NCBI RefSeq assembly: GCF_010993955.1
Contig: NZ_WIXL01000015.1
Location: 1 to 64,000 of the forward strand
Source: Oceanobacillus halotolerans
GTDB lineage: Bacteria > Bacillota > Bacilli > Bacillales > Amphibacillaceae
DNA: 64,000 nucleotides
Direction of reading: 5' to 3'
Part shown: positions 54,389 through 61,259 of the stretch, piece by piece
Layout of the letters: every line of letters starts with the position of its first letter
Numbering within the stretch: position 1 is the stretch's first letter
Program-made: the position numbers and the translations under genes
Notes under the pieces: model-generated
Databases searched by the model: none
Told to the model about the DNA's origin: nothing
Seen by the model: the letters and a program-made list of their open reading frames with translations, nothing else

Positions 54389-54457
54389 ACATTATTAGGG
54401 AAAACCCCTATAGCTTTTCCCTATTTACACATAGATAATGTTTTTATGTGTAAATTG
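54389..54457. promoter_or_regulatory. Two adjacent hairpins upstream of the DoxX-family gene
   Basis: AGGGAAAA / TTTTCCCT and TTTACACATA / TATGTGTAAA form two stem-loops in the leader region about 65 bases before the DoxX-family start. They could be a leader structure or an operator; the role is unknown. Confidence 0.4.
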
Positions 54458-54521
54458 GGCAAAATCCCCATTCATCACTTCTTAATACATGGAACCATAA
54501 TAATTCAATAGGAGGTATTGT

Positions 54522-55085
54522 ATGGTTGAAGTAAAACAAAGTGGACGAGTTAGAGAAATAATTGTCGAAGAAAACCCACTTTCCCGAATGTTATTTGTAA
54601 GCACAAGATTGGCTTGGCTTTGGCTCATTCTTCGTATATACCTTGGCTATTCATGGATCACATCTGGATTAGGTAAAATAGGGGAGGATGCATGGACTGG
54701 TGAAAATGCAGGTGCTGCAATTCAAGGATTTGTTGGTGGAGCCATCACAAAAGCGGAAACAGGAGATGTATCAGGATGGTATGCCTGGTTTTTAGAAAAT
54801 GTAGTATTACCAAATGCAGCTCCTTTTGCTTACATGGTCGCATTTGGTGAGGTACTTGTTGGACTTGGATTAATTGTTGGTTTATTAACTGGTGTTGCGG
54901 CATTTTTTGGTGCACTAATGAATATTTCCTTTTTACTAGCAGGGACGGTAAGCTCTAACCCAATTATGTTTATTATTGCAATCCTAATCATCATGGCATG
55001 GAAGGTTGCAGGCTGGTATGGATTAGATAGATGGGCACTACCATATTTAGGAACTCCATGGCGTTATGCAAGAAAGAAACCTTAA
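54522..55085 (+). CDS. DoxX/DoxD-family membrane protein
   Basis: Membrane protein of 187 residues with four spans. The segment RIYLGYSWITSGLGKI and the FGEVLVGLGLIVGLLTGVAA segment are typical of DoxX family proteins, related to the small thiosulfate:quinone oxidoreductase subunit. AGGAGG lies nine bases before the ATG. Its role may be in redox or quinone-linked reactions; no partner oxidoreductase is next to it. Confidence 0.88.
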   Translation: MVEVKQSGRVREIIVEENPLSRMLFVSTRLAWLWLILRIYLGYSWITSGLGKIGEDAWTGENAGAAIQGFVGGAITKAETGDVSGWYAWFLENVVLPNAAPFAYMVAFGEVLVGLGLIVGLLTGVAAFFGALMNISFLLAGTVSSNPIMFIIAILIIMAWKVAGWYGLDRWALPYLGTPWRYARKKP

Positions 55086-55132
55086 TGAGAAATTCCAATT
55101 AACAGAATTACGTTAAATAACTTGATATTGAT

Positions 55133-55261
55133 ATGGACATAGATGTTGAAAATGATTGGGTAACACGTGGAACTGCGGATGGCATTCACGAGATCTCAAT
55201 CCATCAACAAGGAGGTAACATCCATTATATCTATTTCATTGTAGATGAAAAATACCAATAA
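55133..55261 (+). CDS. Short open frame of 42 residues, possible gene remnant
   Basis: The frame starts at ATG 55133 (MDIDVENDWVTRGTADGIHE) and ends with HYIYFIVDEKYQ. No ribosome site precedes it. The ending looks like the edge of a small beta-domain, so it may be the last part of a decayed gene. A terminator follows about 70 bases later. Confidence 0.3.
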   Translation: MDIDVENDWVTRGTADGIHEISIHQQGGNIHYIYFIVDEKYQ

Positions 55262-55329
55262 TGAAAAAGGAATTCCCCCTACACGTAAGTAGTTCACTTA
55301 CAGTGGAGAAAAACGAAAATAAACGATGT

Positions 55330-55371
55330 ATAGCATACCAAATCACATAAGCTTTGGTATGCTATTTTTTC
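55330..55371 (+). terminator. Terminator after the 42-residue frame / DoxX-family region
   Basis: ATAGCATACCAAA / TTTGGTATGCTAT, a perfect 13-bp stem, followed by TTTTTC. Bases 55372-55606 hold nothing I recognise. Confidence 0.88.
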
Positions 55372-55608
55372 TTGTATTTTAAATAGTATTGTACCTATTT
55401 TATCATTTGAAATAAAGGAGGATATAGTTATCATCAGTGGGCAACCAACCCACTTAAGCATCCTCTCTTGCACCTCAGGAAATATGATTGGAATGACATC
55501 ATAGATCTAAGGTAATACCAAATTTCTTTTGAAAGTTTGTTGCATAGTTAAATAAAGGTTAGATTCTAATCATTAAGGGTCTAATCTAATTTATTTTTTA
55601 TTTTATAT

Positions 55609-55645
55609 AAGTTTACTTTACTTTTGTATAATTATAGTTTACTAT
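55609..55645. promoter_or_regulatory. Promoter with two candidate operators for the XRE regulator
   Basis: A TATAAT -10 (55627-55632) is flanked by two palindromes, AAGTTTACTT (55609-55618) and ATAGTTTACTAT (55634-55645), which share the AGTTTACT core. Their centres are about 26 bases apart. This fits autorepression by the encoded XRE protein. Confidence 0.5.
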
Positions 55646-55676
55646 AAAGATGTGGTTAAAAAGGAGGGTGTTGACC

Positions 55677-55904
55677 TTGAAGAAAGAATTTGAGGATTAC
55701 ATTGAAAATAAGGTGTATGAGCATAGGGTTTTAAAAAGAATGACACAAAAAGATTTGGCGGACGCTGTCGGTGTATCTAAGCAAACTATATTTGTTATGG
55801 AGAAGAATAATTACTCTCCTTCTCTTGTTTTAGCTTTTCGAATAGCTGATTTCTTTAACGTAGATGTTAACGATATTTTTACTTATGTGAAAGGAAGTGA
55901 TTAA
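55677..55904 (+). CDS. Small XRE-family transcriptional regulator
   Basis: DNA-binding protein of about 75 residues, almost entirely a helix-turn-helix ([20 protein letters not shown], then [17 protein letters not shown]). I take TTG 55677 because AAGGAGG lies nine bases upstream; GTG 55668 and TTG 55671 are too close to it. It is followed without a gap by a small membrane protein gene, a common pairing in Firmicutes. Two palindromes overlap its promoter, so autoregulation is likely. Confidence 0.88.
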   Translation: MKKEFEDYIENKVYEHRVLKRMTQKDLADAVGVSKQTIFVMEKNNYSPSLVLAFRIADFFNVDVNDIFTYVKGSD

Positions 55905-55905
55905 A

Positions 55906-56253
55906 ATGGGGAAATCTAGTACAGAAATATCAAATACAATCTTTTACCCTTTAAAAACTTGGGCGGAAGAATCACCTGGTAATTGGAATATGCTTCTTGG
56001 CAGCGGTTTTGTATTGCTTTTAGTTGGATTGATTCTGTCATATGTATATTACAAAAAAATAGGTAAGCCTGACGAAAGAACAAATCAAATACATTTAAAA
56101 AGTGCCTACATTGTATTATGGGGAGTAATTTTGTGCGACATAATTTTTCCAAAAGAATATATGTGGCAAATTTTCTTCTTATTCAAGTATTCTCTTGCAT
56201 TCATCGCTTCAGGAATATATCTAGCTGTTCGATACAAAAAGGATTTTTCTTAA
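55906..56253 (+). CDS. Small membrane protein paired with the XRE regulator
   Basis: Protein of 115 residues with three hydrophobic segments (FVLLLVGLILSYVYY, YIVLWGVILCDIIF and FKYSLAFIASGIYLAV). It resembles DUF2178-like partners of small XRE regulators, but I cannot fix the family. AAGGAAGTG precedes ATG 55906, which directly follows the regulator stop. Function unknown. Confidence 0.75.
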   Translation: MGKSSTEISNTIFYPLKTWAEESPGNWNMLLGSGFVLLLVGLILSYVYYKKIGKPDERTNQIHLKSAYIVLWGVILCDIIFPKEYMWQIFFLFKYSLAFIASGIYLAVRYKKDFS

Positions 56254-56319
56254 CTAAAGAACTAAACAGGAGTGTTTAGTAGTTCCACAAAAGGTCGCGA
56301 TTGGTTAACACTGAAAATA

Positions 56320-56352
56320 AGAAACAGCTCAGTGAACTGAGCTGTTTTATTT
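56320..56352 (+). terminator. Terminator of the XRE/membrane protein operon
   Basis: AAACAGCTCAGT / ACTGAGCTGTTT, a perfect 12-bp stem with a 2-base gap, followed by a T-rich tract. Confidence 0.88.
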
Positions 56353-56505
56353 TTATACCAAAAACCTCATCATAAAGCAATGTTTTTTAATATGTTGTTT
56401 AACTTGTTAATTAGCCTGTTAATAATGGTCTAAAGATGGTTCAATTTAATAAGATAACCATATTGAAATTTTATATTTTCTACCCTACACGTTTTGCTTC
56501 TTTTT

Positions 56506-57138
56506 TTACGATGCTGGTTCTATTACATCATATTCATTTTTACGCTTTTTGCCGAATTTCACAAGGATGTAGGCAATTGGCGTATCGATCAGTGCAATTC
56601 CTAGCTTAAAGACGTATTGTGTTGCAATCATCCCAACTAATGCACCTGCAGGAACCGTACCCCAAAAAGCAACCGTTATAAAGATAGTTGTGTCGATTAG
56701 CTGACTGGACATTGTTGATAAATTGTTTCGTAACCAAAGTTTTTGGCTGCCATGTCTTGCTTTTAAGCGATGGAATATCGTGACATCAATATGTTGACTA
56801 GCAAGATAGGACAAGAGACTTGCCACAATAACTTGAAAACTTCCTCCTAAAATTTGCTCAAATTCTGCTTGTGCACCAAAGACTGGCGCTGCAGGAAGTT
56901 GAATTGCAATAAAGACAAAGACAAGTGCAATAATTTGTGTAAAAAATCCTGCCTGTATTGTTTTACGAGCTGCATCTTTCCCATATAACTCACCGATTAC
57001 GTCTGTTAATAAGTAAGTGACAACATAGACGATGACGGCTGCAGGCAGCATAAATTCACCAATCTGAAATAGCTTTACACCTAAAATATTAGATAATAAA
57101 AGTAATCCTACAAATAAAGCATTTAAATATATAAACAT
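56506..57138 (-). CDS. yhhQ: Queuosine precursor transporter (YhhQ/VUT family)
   Basis: Membrane protein of 210 residues with about six spans. ILGVKLFQIGEFMLPAAV, LLTDVIGELYGKDAARK and the C-terminal LIDTPIAYILVKF segments are typical of the YhhQ (COG1738) family, which imports 7-cyano-7-deazaguanine or 7-aminomethyl-7-deazaguanine. AGAGGG precedes the ATG. It follows queF in the same direction, so it is likely controlled by the same preQ1 riboswitch. An R3 repeat lies between the two genes. Confidence 0.92.
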   Translation of the reverse strand: MFIYLNALFVGLLLLSNILGVKLFQIGEFMLPAAVIVYVVTYLLTDVIGELYGKDAARKTIQAGFFTQIIALVFVFIAIQLPAAPVFGAQAEFEQILGGSFQVIVASLLSYLASQHIDVTIFHRLKARHGSQKLWLRNNLSTMSSQLIDTTIFITVAFWGTVPAGALVGMIATQYVFKLGIALIDTPIAYILVKFGKKRKNEYDVIEPAS

Positions 57139-57190
57139 CTGAACCCTCTTCCCTTATTGTAGAAAAGGATCAAAGCTAACCCTCAAGCTT

Positions 57191-57302
57191 ATTTATCCCG
57201 CATGTAACGGGCAGTAAGACCCCCACTTCAAGATTCCTTAGGAGATCCAAGAAAGATAAGTGGAGGAGGAAAGGAAACCCTACTGATTGAAGTTTCACTT
57301 TA
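57191..57302. repeat. R3 hairpin repeat, copy 3 (opposite orientation, shortened)
   Basis: It contains CATGTAACGGGCAGTAAGAC and CCCCCACTTCAAGATT, but the second arm with ACTGCCCGT is deleted, so the large hairpin cannot form fully. It lies between queF and yhhQ. The queF stop codon (57300-57302) lies in its terminal AAGTTTCACTTTAT sequence. Confidence 0.65.
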
Positions 57303-57797
57303 TCTGTTATCAATTTTCTCTGGATACATATCATGGTTCATCATTCGATTGTCGGCCATTTTTTCATATTTCGTTCCAGGCTTTCCATAATTACAGTATG
57401 GATCAATAGATATACCACCACGCGGTGTGAATTTCCCCCATACTTCAATATAGCGGGGATCCATCAATTCAATTAAATCATTCATGATGATATTCATGCT
57501 ATCCTCGTGAAAGTCGCCATGATTACGGAAGCTGAATAAATATAATTTAAGTGATTTACTCTCGACCATTTTTTCATCGGGAATGTAACTAATATAAACT
57601 GTTCCAAAATCTGGCTGATGGGTTTTCGGACATAATGTTGTAAACTCAGGACAATTGAATTTTACAAAATAATCGCGATTTGGGTGTTTGTTATCAAAGG
57701 TTTCTAACACTTCTGGTGTGTAGTCAAAAGCGTATTTCGTTCCTTGACTTCCTAATAAGGTTATATCCGTTAATTCATCATCTCGTCTACCTGCCAT
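57300..57797 (-). CDS. queF: NADPH-dependent 7-cyano-7-deazaguanine reductase
   Basis: Protein of 165 residues, the short (unimodular) QueF type. The catalytic C56 and D63 lie in [32 protein letters not shown] and the C-terminal [16 protein letters not shown] are family motifs. It reduces preQ0 to preQ1 in queuosine synthesis. GGAAGGGGG precedes the ATG. A preQ1-I riboswitch and terminator lie in its leader. Confidence 0.96.
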   Translation of the reverse strand: MAGRRDDELTDITLLGSQGTKYAFDYTPEVLETFDNKHPNRDYFVKFNCPEFTTLCPKTHQPDFGTVYISYIPDEKMVESKSLKLYLFSFRNHGDFHEDSMNIIMNDLIELMDPRYIEVWGKFTPRGGISIDPYCNYGKPGTKYEKMADNRMMNHDMYPEKIDNR

Positions 57798-57831
57798 AAC
57801 AATACCCCCTTCCTATTCGATTTTTAGGCAT

Positions 57832-57864
57832 TAAAAAAACCACGGCCTAAGGCACATGGTTAAC
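57832..57864 (-). terminator. Expression-platform terminator of the preQ1 riboswitch
   Basis: On the minus strand ACCATGTGCC / GGCCGTGGT forms a stem followed by TTTTTTTAATG, between the aptamer and the queF ribosome site. Ligand binding would favour this terminator. Confidence 0.82.
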
Positions 57865-57876
57865 ATTCGTCATCTG

Positions 57877-57917
57877 TCCTTAGTTTTTTATAGAGGGTTA
57901 AAGCTAAGAACCTCTTC
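57877..57917 (-). promoter_or_regulatory. PreQ1-I riboswitch aptamer
   Basis: On the minus strand GAGGTTCTTAGCTTTAACCC is followed by TCTATAAAAAACTAAGGA. This fits the preQ1 class I pattern: a short stem AGAGG / CCTCT, then an A-rich tail with AAAAAACTAAGGA for the pseudoknot. The sequence lies upstream of queF, the expected target. Confidence 0.92.
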
Positions 57918-57952
57918 CGTATTCTTACGGATATTCTTTTTTTACTTTGTTT

Positions 57953-57981
57953 ATTATATCGGTCGGTGTGGAATGTGTCAA
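57953..57981 (-). promoter_or_regulatory. Sigma-A promoter of the queF unit
   Basis: On the minus strand TTGACA, 17 bases, TATAAT: a perfect consensus. The start would lie about 30 bases before the riboswitch aptamer. Confidence 0.88.
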
Positions 57982-58106
57982 TAAGTGTTTATGTTGAAAG
58001 GTGGACCAGTTCCATGATCCATTTTTAAGGAGAATATAGCGGTTCTAAGAGATAATGCTAGACTTAAAAAGAACCTATAAACTGCTATAGAAAGGAGGAA
58101 AAGAAA

Positions 58107-58511
58107 ATGAACGAGACACTCTATCAAGGAATTTCAAAAGAGATACAACACATCAAAGTGAATATGGCTACCAGACAACACTTTGAAAACTTTGCTACTA
58201 AGGAAGATCTACAACAGATGGCAACAAAGCAAGACCTTGAAAGCTTTGCTACAAAAGATGATCTACAACTGATGGCGACAAAATATGATTTCGAAAACAT
58301 GGCCTCTAAAGACGACATCAAGCATATGGCGACAAAGATGGATATCCAGGATGTGCTCAATAAAATTGACCGAAATCACAAACAGATTGCACGTAACTCG
58401 GAGCAATTAACCAATCTTTCTACTAGTCAAGAAAAACAAGAAAAACAAGAAAAAACATTGGAAAAACTTGCATTGCGTTCTATTGAAGAACAAAAGCTAG
58501 AAGCGCCTTGA
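58107..58511 (+). CDS. Coiled-coil protein with MATKxDL repeats, unknown function
   Basis: Protein of 134 residues with AAAGGAGG before its ATG. Residues about 20-90 contain at least six repeats of about 12 residues built on (M/F)ATKxDL(E/Q), for example FATKEDLQQ, MATKQDLES and FATKDDLQL, which predict a long coiled coil. A glutamine/lysine/glutamate tail follows (SQEKQEKQEKTLEKL). Similar repeats occur in phage and DUF1640-like proteins; no function is assigned. The last codons and the TGA stop (58509-58511) lie in the R2 repeat, so the native C-terminus may have been changed by its insertion. Confidence 0.75.
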   Translation: MNETLYQGISKEIQHIKVNMATRQHFENFATKEDLQQMATKQDLESFATKDDLQLMATKYDFENMASKDDIKHMATKMDIQDVLNKIDRNHKQIARNSEQLTNLSTSQEKQEKQEKTLEKLALRSIEEQKLEAP

Positions 58512-58680
58512 TCACCCCCGATTAGAAAACTGGCTTTTCGCCAAGTGGCGAAAGCCTTAGTTGCACTTATGCAGTAAGTATTTTCTTATCTGCCAAGCAT
58601 AAGCCAAGCCTCGTCGTGGCGCTTTTTGCCACAAAGAGGATTGACTTATGACCTCGAGGAGGTAGGCGCTGGAGCTGGAC
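58495..58680. repeat. R2 structured repeat, copy 3
   Basis: It begins in the 3' end of the coiled-coil gene. The outer helix AGCGCC / GGCGCT and the GGCTTTTCGCC / GGCGAAAGCC hairpin are intact. The long helix CATAAGCCAA (58598-58607) / TTGACTTATG (58641-58650) has one C-A mismatch. The inner hairpin is GTGGC / GCCAC. Bases 58681-58830 hold only a short hairpin (CTTTCTT / AAGAAAG). Confidence 0.7.
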
Positions 58681-58835
58681 GCGGCCTTTCCTATAAAGCC
58701 ACTAATGACACCAACATTTTTATACTTTCTTGCCTCACAAGAAAGTAAACTGCGAAACTTATAATGTGACATGTAACTACTAACGCCTCTAGATAAACAC
58801 CACGTAACCATGATAAAAGTTACTCCATAAGATAG

Positions 58836-58866
58836 ATGAAGGCATTCGCTACCCCTTAGGAATGCC
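58836..58866 (-). terminator. Weak hairpin after the HAD phosphatase gene
   Basis: AGGCATTC / GAATGCCT on the minus strand, about 20 bases after the stop; the T-run is poor, so termination is uncertain. Confidence 0.4.
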
Positions 58867-58879
58867 TCAACCCTTCCAT

Positions 58880-59551
58880 TTATGCAAAAATTTTCCAGTT
58901 ATGTTGCTTAGCAATTTCCTTCATAGCTTGATTAGGGTTAACAACAACTGGATGTTGAACAAATTGAAATAATGGAAGATCACTCTCACTGTCTGCGTAT
59001 GCCCACAATTCTACATATTCACTATCTTTTCCTTGCTGCTTTTCGTTCGCAAGAAATTCCTGGACTTTTTTCACTTTTTCATCCCCATTAATAAGAGGAC
59101 CAATTTCACCCGTACAAACACCTTGAGCATCATATTTTAACGTAGTACTCCTAATATATACATCTAACTCTAAACTATTGGTAAAAGCTTTTAAAAATGG
59201 TTGTAATGCACCTGATAAAACTATAATGGTATCACCTGTACGCTGATGCTCTCGGATTTTATGTACTAGCTCGTGATTAACCTCTTTTTTTCCTATTTCC
59301 ACTAGCTGGAAGAAAAACTGATCCAGTTGTTTGCTTGTCTTGCCTTTAAACGACTTCGCAAACGCTTTAAAGAATGCATGTCGAAAAGCATTCTTTCCTT
59401 TTGTGATACCAAGAGCAATAGCTTTAGCTAATCCAACTGCTACTATAGACCATTCCGTTAAACCAAAATCTTTTTGCGCTGCTCGAAACATTGCTTTAAA
59501 TGAATTTCCTTGATATAGTGTACCATCAAAATCAACGGTCACAATTGCCAT
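58880..59551 (-). CDS. HAD-superfamily phosphatase (type IB)
   Basis: Protein of 223 residues. Motif I VDFDGTLYQGN (nucleophile aspartate), motif II IVLSGALQPF, the lysine region and motif III AYADSESDLPLFQF fit HAD IB hydrolases such as SerB-like enzymes. Residues about 25-95 form the helical cap. ATG 59551 follows AGAGGTGATAGG; a GTG three codons upstream is less likely. The substrate is unknown (a phosphoserine- or phospholipid-type phosphomonoester is possible). Confidence 0.9.
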   Translation of the reverse strand: MAIVTVDFDGTLYQGNSFKAMFRAAQKDFGLTEWSIVAVGLAKAIALGITKGKNAFRHAFFKAFAKSFKGKTSKQLDQFFFQLVEIGKKEVNHELVHKIREHQRTGDTIIVLSGALQPFLKAFTNSLELDVYIRSTTLKYDAQGVCTGEIGPLINGDEKVKKVQEFLANEKQQGKDSEYVELWAYADSESDLPLFQFVQHPVVVNPNQAMKEIAKQHNWKIFA

Positions 59552-59619
59552 TCCTATCACCTCTATTTCTATTGTATGGAAGTCTGATCAAGCTGTAAAT
59601 CGTTTCGTAAATGATAGAG

Positions 59620-59674
59620 AAAAAGCTGTTTGCATTAATGATCGCCTCTGATCATTTTACAAACAGCTTTAATT
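59620..59674 (-). terminator. Terminator of trpB
   Basis: AAAGCTGTTTG / CAAACAGCTTT with an inner ATGATC / GATCAT stem; the minus strand ends in CTTTTTC. Confidence 0.82.
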
Positions 59675-59769
59675 TAGATTGATATTCCTCGAAATATTCT
59701 TCTCTGTTATAAAAACAGGTCGCTATAGCTCAAAAATGTATCGAGATCACTTCTCTGTAATATTTAAAA

Positions 59770-60936
59770 TCAGTTCTTTAACATTTCAAATACTTGATCA
59801 ACATCTTTATCGCCTCTTCCAGACAAGTTGACAATAATAGATTCATCGCTTGGTAATGTTTTCGCAAGTTTCATCGCATAGGCAACAGCATGAGAGCTTT
59901 CTAGTGCAGGGATAATCCCTTCTACTTTGGACAATACTTGAAATGCCTCTAAAGCTTCATCCCCTGTTACCGTTACATAATCACCCCTACCACTTGTTTT
60001 TAGATGACTATGCTCTGGACCAACTCCTGGATAATCTAGTCCTGCCGCAATTGAATAGGTTGGTTGTGGCTCTCCTTTGTCATCCAATAAGGTTAAACAT
60101 TTAAATCCATGAATAACGGCAGGTTCTCCTTCTGTGACAGTTGGTGCTTCAGATGGTTCAACGCCAACTAAGCGAACACTTGGCTCTTCCATGTAATGCG
60201 AGAATGCACCAATTGCATTACTTCCACCACCAACACAGGCAACAACTGCAGCTGGTAATTTCCCTTCTTTTTCTACGATTTGTCGTTTCGATTCTTCACT
60301 AATAATAGATTGAAAGTGCTTCACAATGGAAGGATATGGATGTGGTCCAACCGCAGAACCTAATAAATAAAACGTATTTTCATAGTTTTGTACTAAATCG
60401 GCCAACGCTTCATCAACTGCATCCTTTAGTCGACCTTGCCCTTTTTCAACTGGAACAACCTTCGTCCCTAATAGTTCCATCCGAAATACATTTAGTGCCT
60501 GGCGCTCTGTATCCACTTTTCCCATGTAAACGGTACATGGAATATCGAACATAGCACATGCCGTTGCCGTTGCAACACCATGCTGTCCCGCACCAGTTTC
60601 TGCAATAATTCGTGTCGCACCCATTCGTTTTGCCAGTAAAATTTGACCAATAACATTGTTAATTTTATGGGCACCAGTATGGTTCAAATCTTCGCGTTTT
60701 AAATAAATTTTAGCGCCGCCAATTTTTTCTGTCAGGTTTTTAGCATAGGTTAATGGATTTTCTCTTCCGACATATTCTTTTAAATAATAACGAAAATCTT
60801 CTTGGAATTGCGGATCAACCTTGTATTTATCAAACTCTTCCGCAAGCGTCGCTAATACCTTTTGTAAATCCTCTGGTATATAGCTACCTCCAAATTCACC
60901 AAAATAGCCTGTCTCTACTACACTCTGCTTACTCAT
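59770..60936 (-). CDS. trpB: Tryptophan synthase beta chain, stand-alone gene
   Basis: PLP enzyme of about 388-392 residues. The PLP lysine lies in REDLNHTGAHKINNVIG, and the GGGSNAIG phosphate loop and GLDYPGVGPEH are typical. It makes tryptophan from indole and serine. Neither trpA nor any other trp gene is present in the window, so it is an orphan copy, perhaps for indole salvage or a related beta-replacement. ATG 60936 is chosen; ATG 60948 touches the GAGGAG site. No T-box was found in the leader. Confidence 0.93.
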   Translation of the reverse strand: MSKQSVVETGYFGEFGGSYIPEDLQKVLATLAEEFDKYKVDPQFQEDFRYYLKEYVGRENPLTYAKNLTEKIGGAKIYLKREDLNHTGAHKINNVIGQILLAKRMGATRIIAETGAGQHGVATATACAMFDIPCTVYMGKVDTERQALNVFRMELLGTKVVPVEKGQGRLKDAVDEALADLVQNYENTFYLLGSAVGPHPYPSIVKHFQSIISEESKRQIVEKEGKLPAAVVACVGGGSNAIGAFSHYMEEPSVRLVGVEPSEAPTVTEGEPAVIHGFKCLTLLDDKGEPQPTYSIAAGLDYPGVGPEHSHLKTSGRGDYVTVTGDEALEAFQVLSKVEGIIPALESSHAVAYAMKLAKTLPSDESIIVNLSGRGDKDVDQVFEMLKN

Positions 60937-61075
60937 CTCTACACTCATCTCCTCTAATACTTTTATACTATATCCTGTAAAAGAATACTGAATATTAGTG
61001 TAACATGTTTTCCTTTATTTCAAAAGGTACTTTTAACAAAGTATTCAACTTAAATGCAACTTAATAGATGCACCC

Positions 61076-61165
61076 GATTCCACTTCATACAGTCACCTTT
61101 TTAGCAGACAGACCAGTACTAAAACGTCCTCGTAAAAGAAATACACTTTTGCTTCGTGCGAAATA
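61076..61165. repeat. R1-related fragment (F)
   Basis: Short degenerate blocks match the inner part of R1 copy C: TTCCACTTCATACAGTC and ACTAAAACGTCCTCG, then AAAAGAAATACACTTTTGCT. It is the only recognisable structure in the 323-base gap between trpB and the acyl-CoA dehydrogenase gene. Confidence 0.4.
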
Positions 61166-61259
61166 ATTTCAAAGCCTTGCACTTTTCTGAAACGAGTGAA
61201 ATAATATAATTATAATTCCGACTAATCTAATATGAATTTAAAAGTAGGTGACGTGAAAG

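Noticed and set aside
58557-58811. Open frame of 84 codons on the minus strand over R2 copy 3
   Set aside because: It is not kept in the other two R2 copies and has no ribosome site; a structured repeat explains the sequence better.
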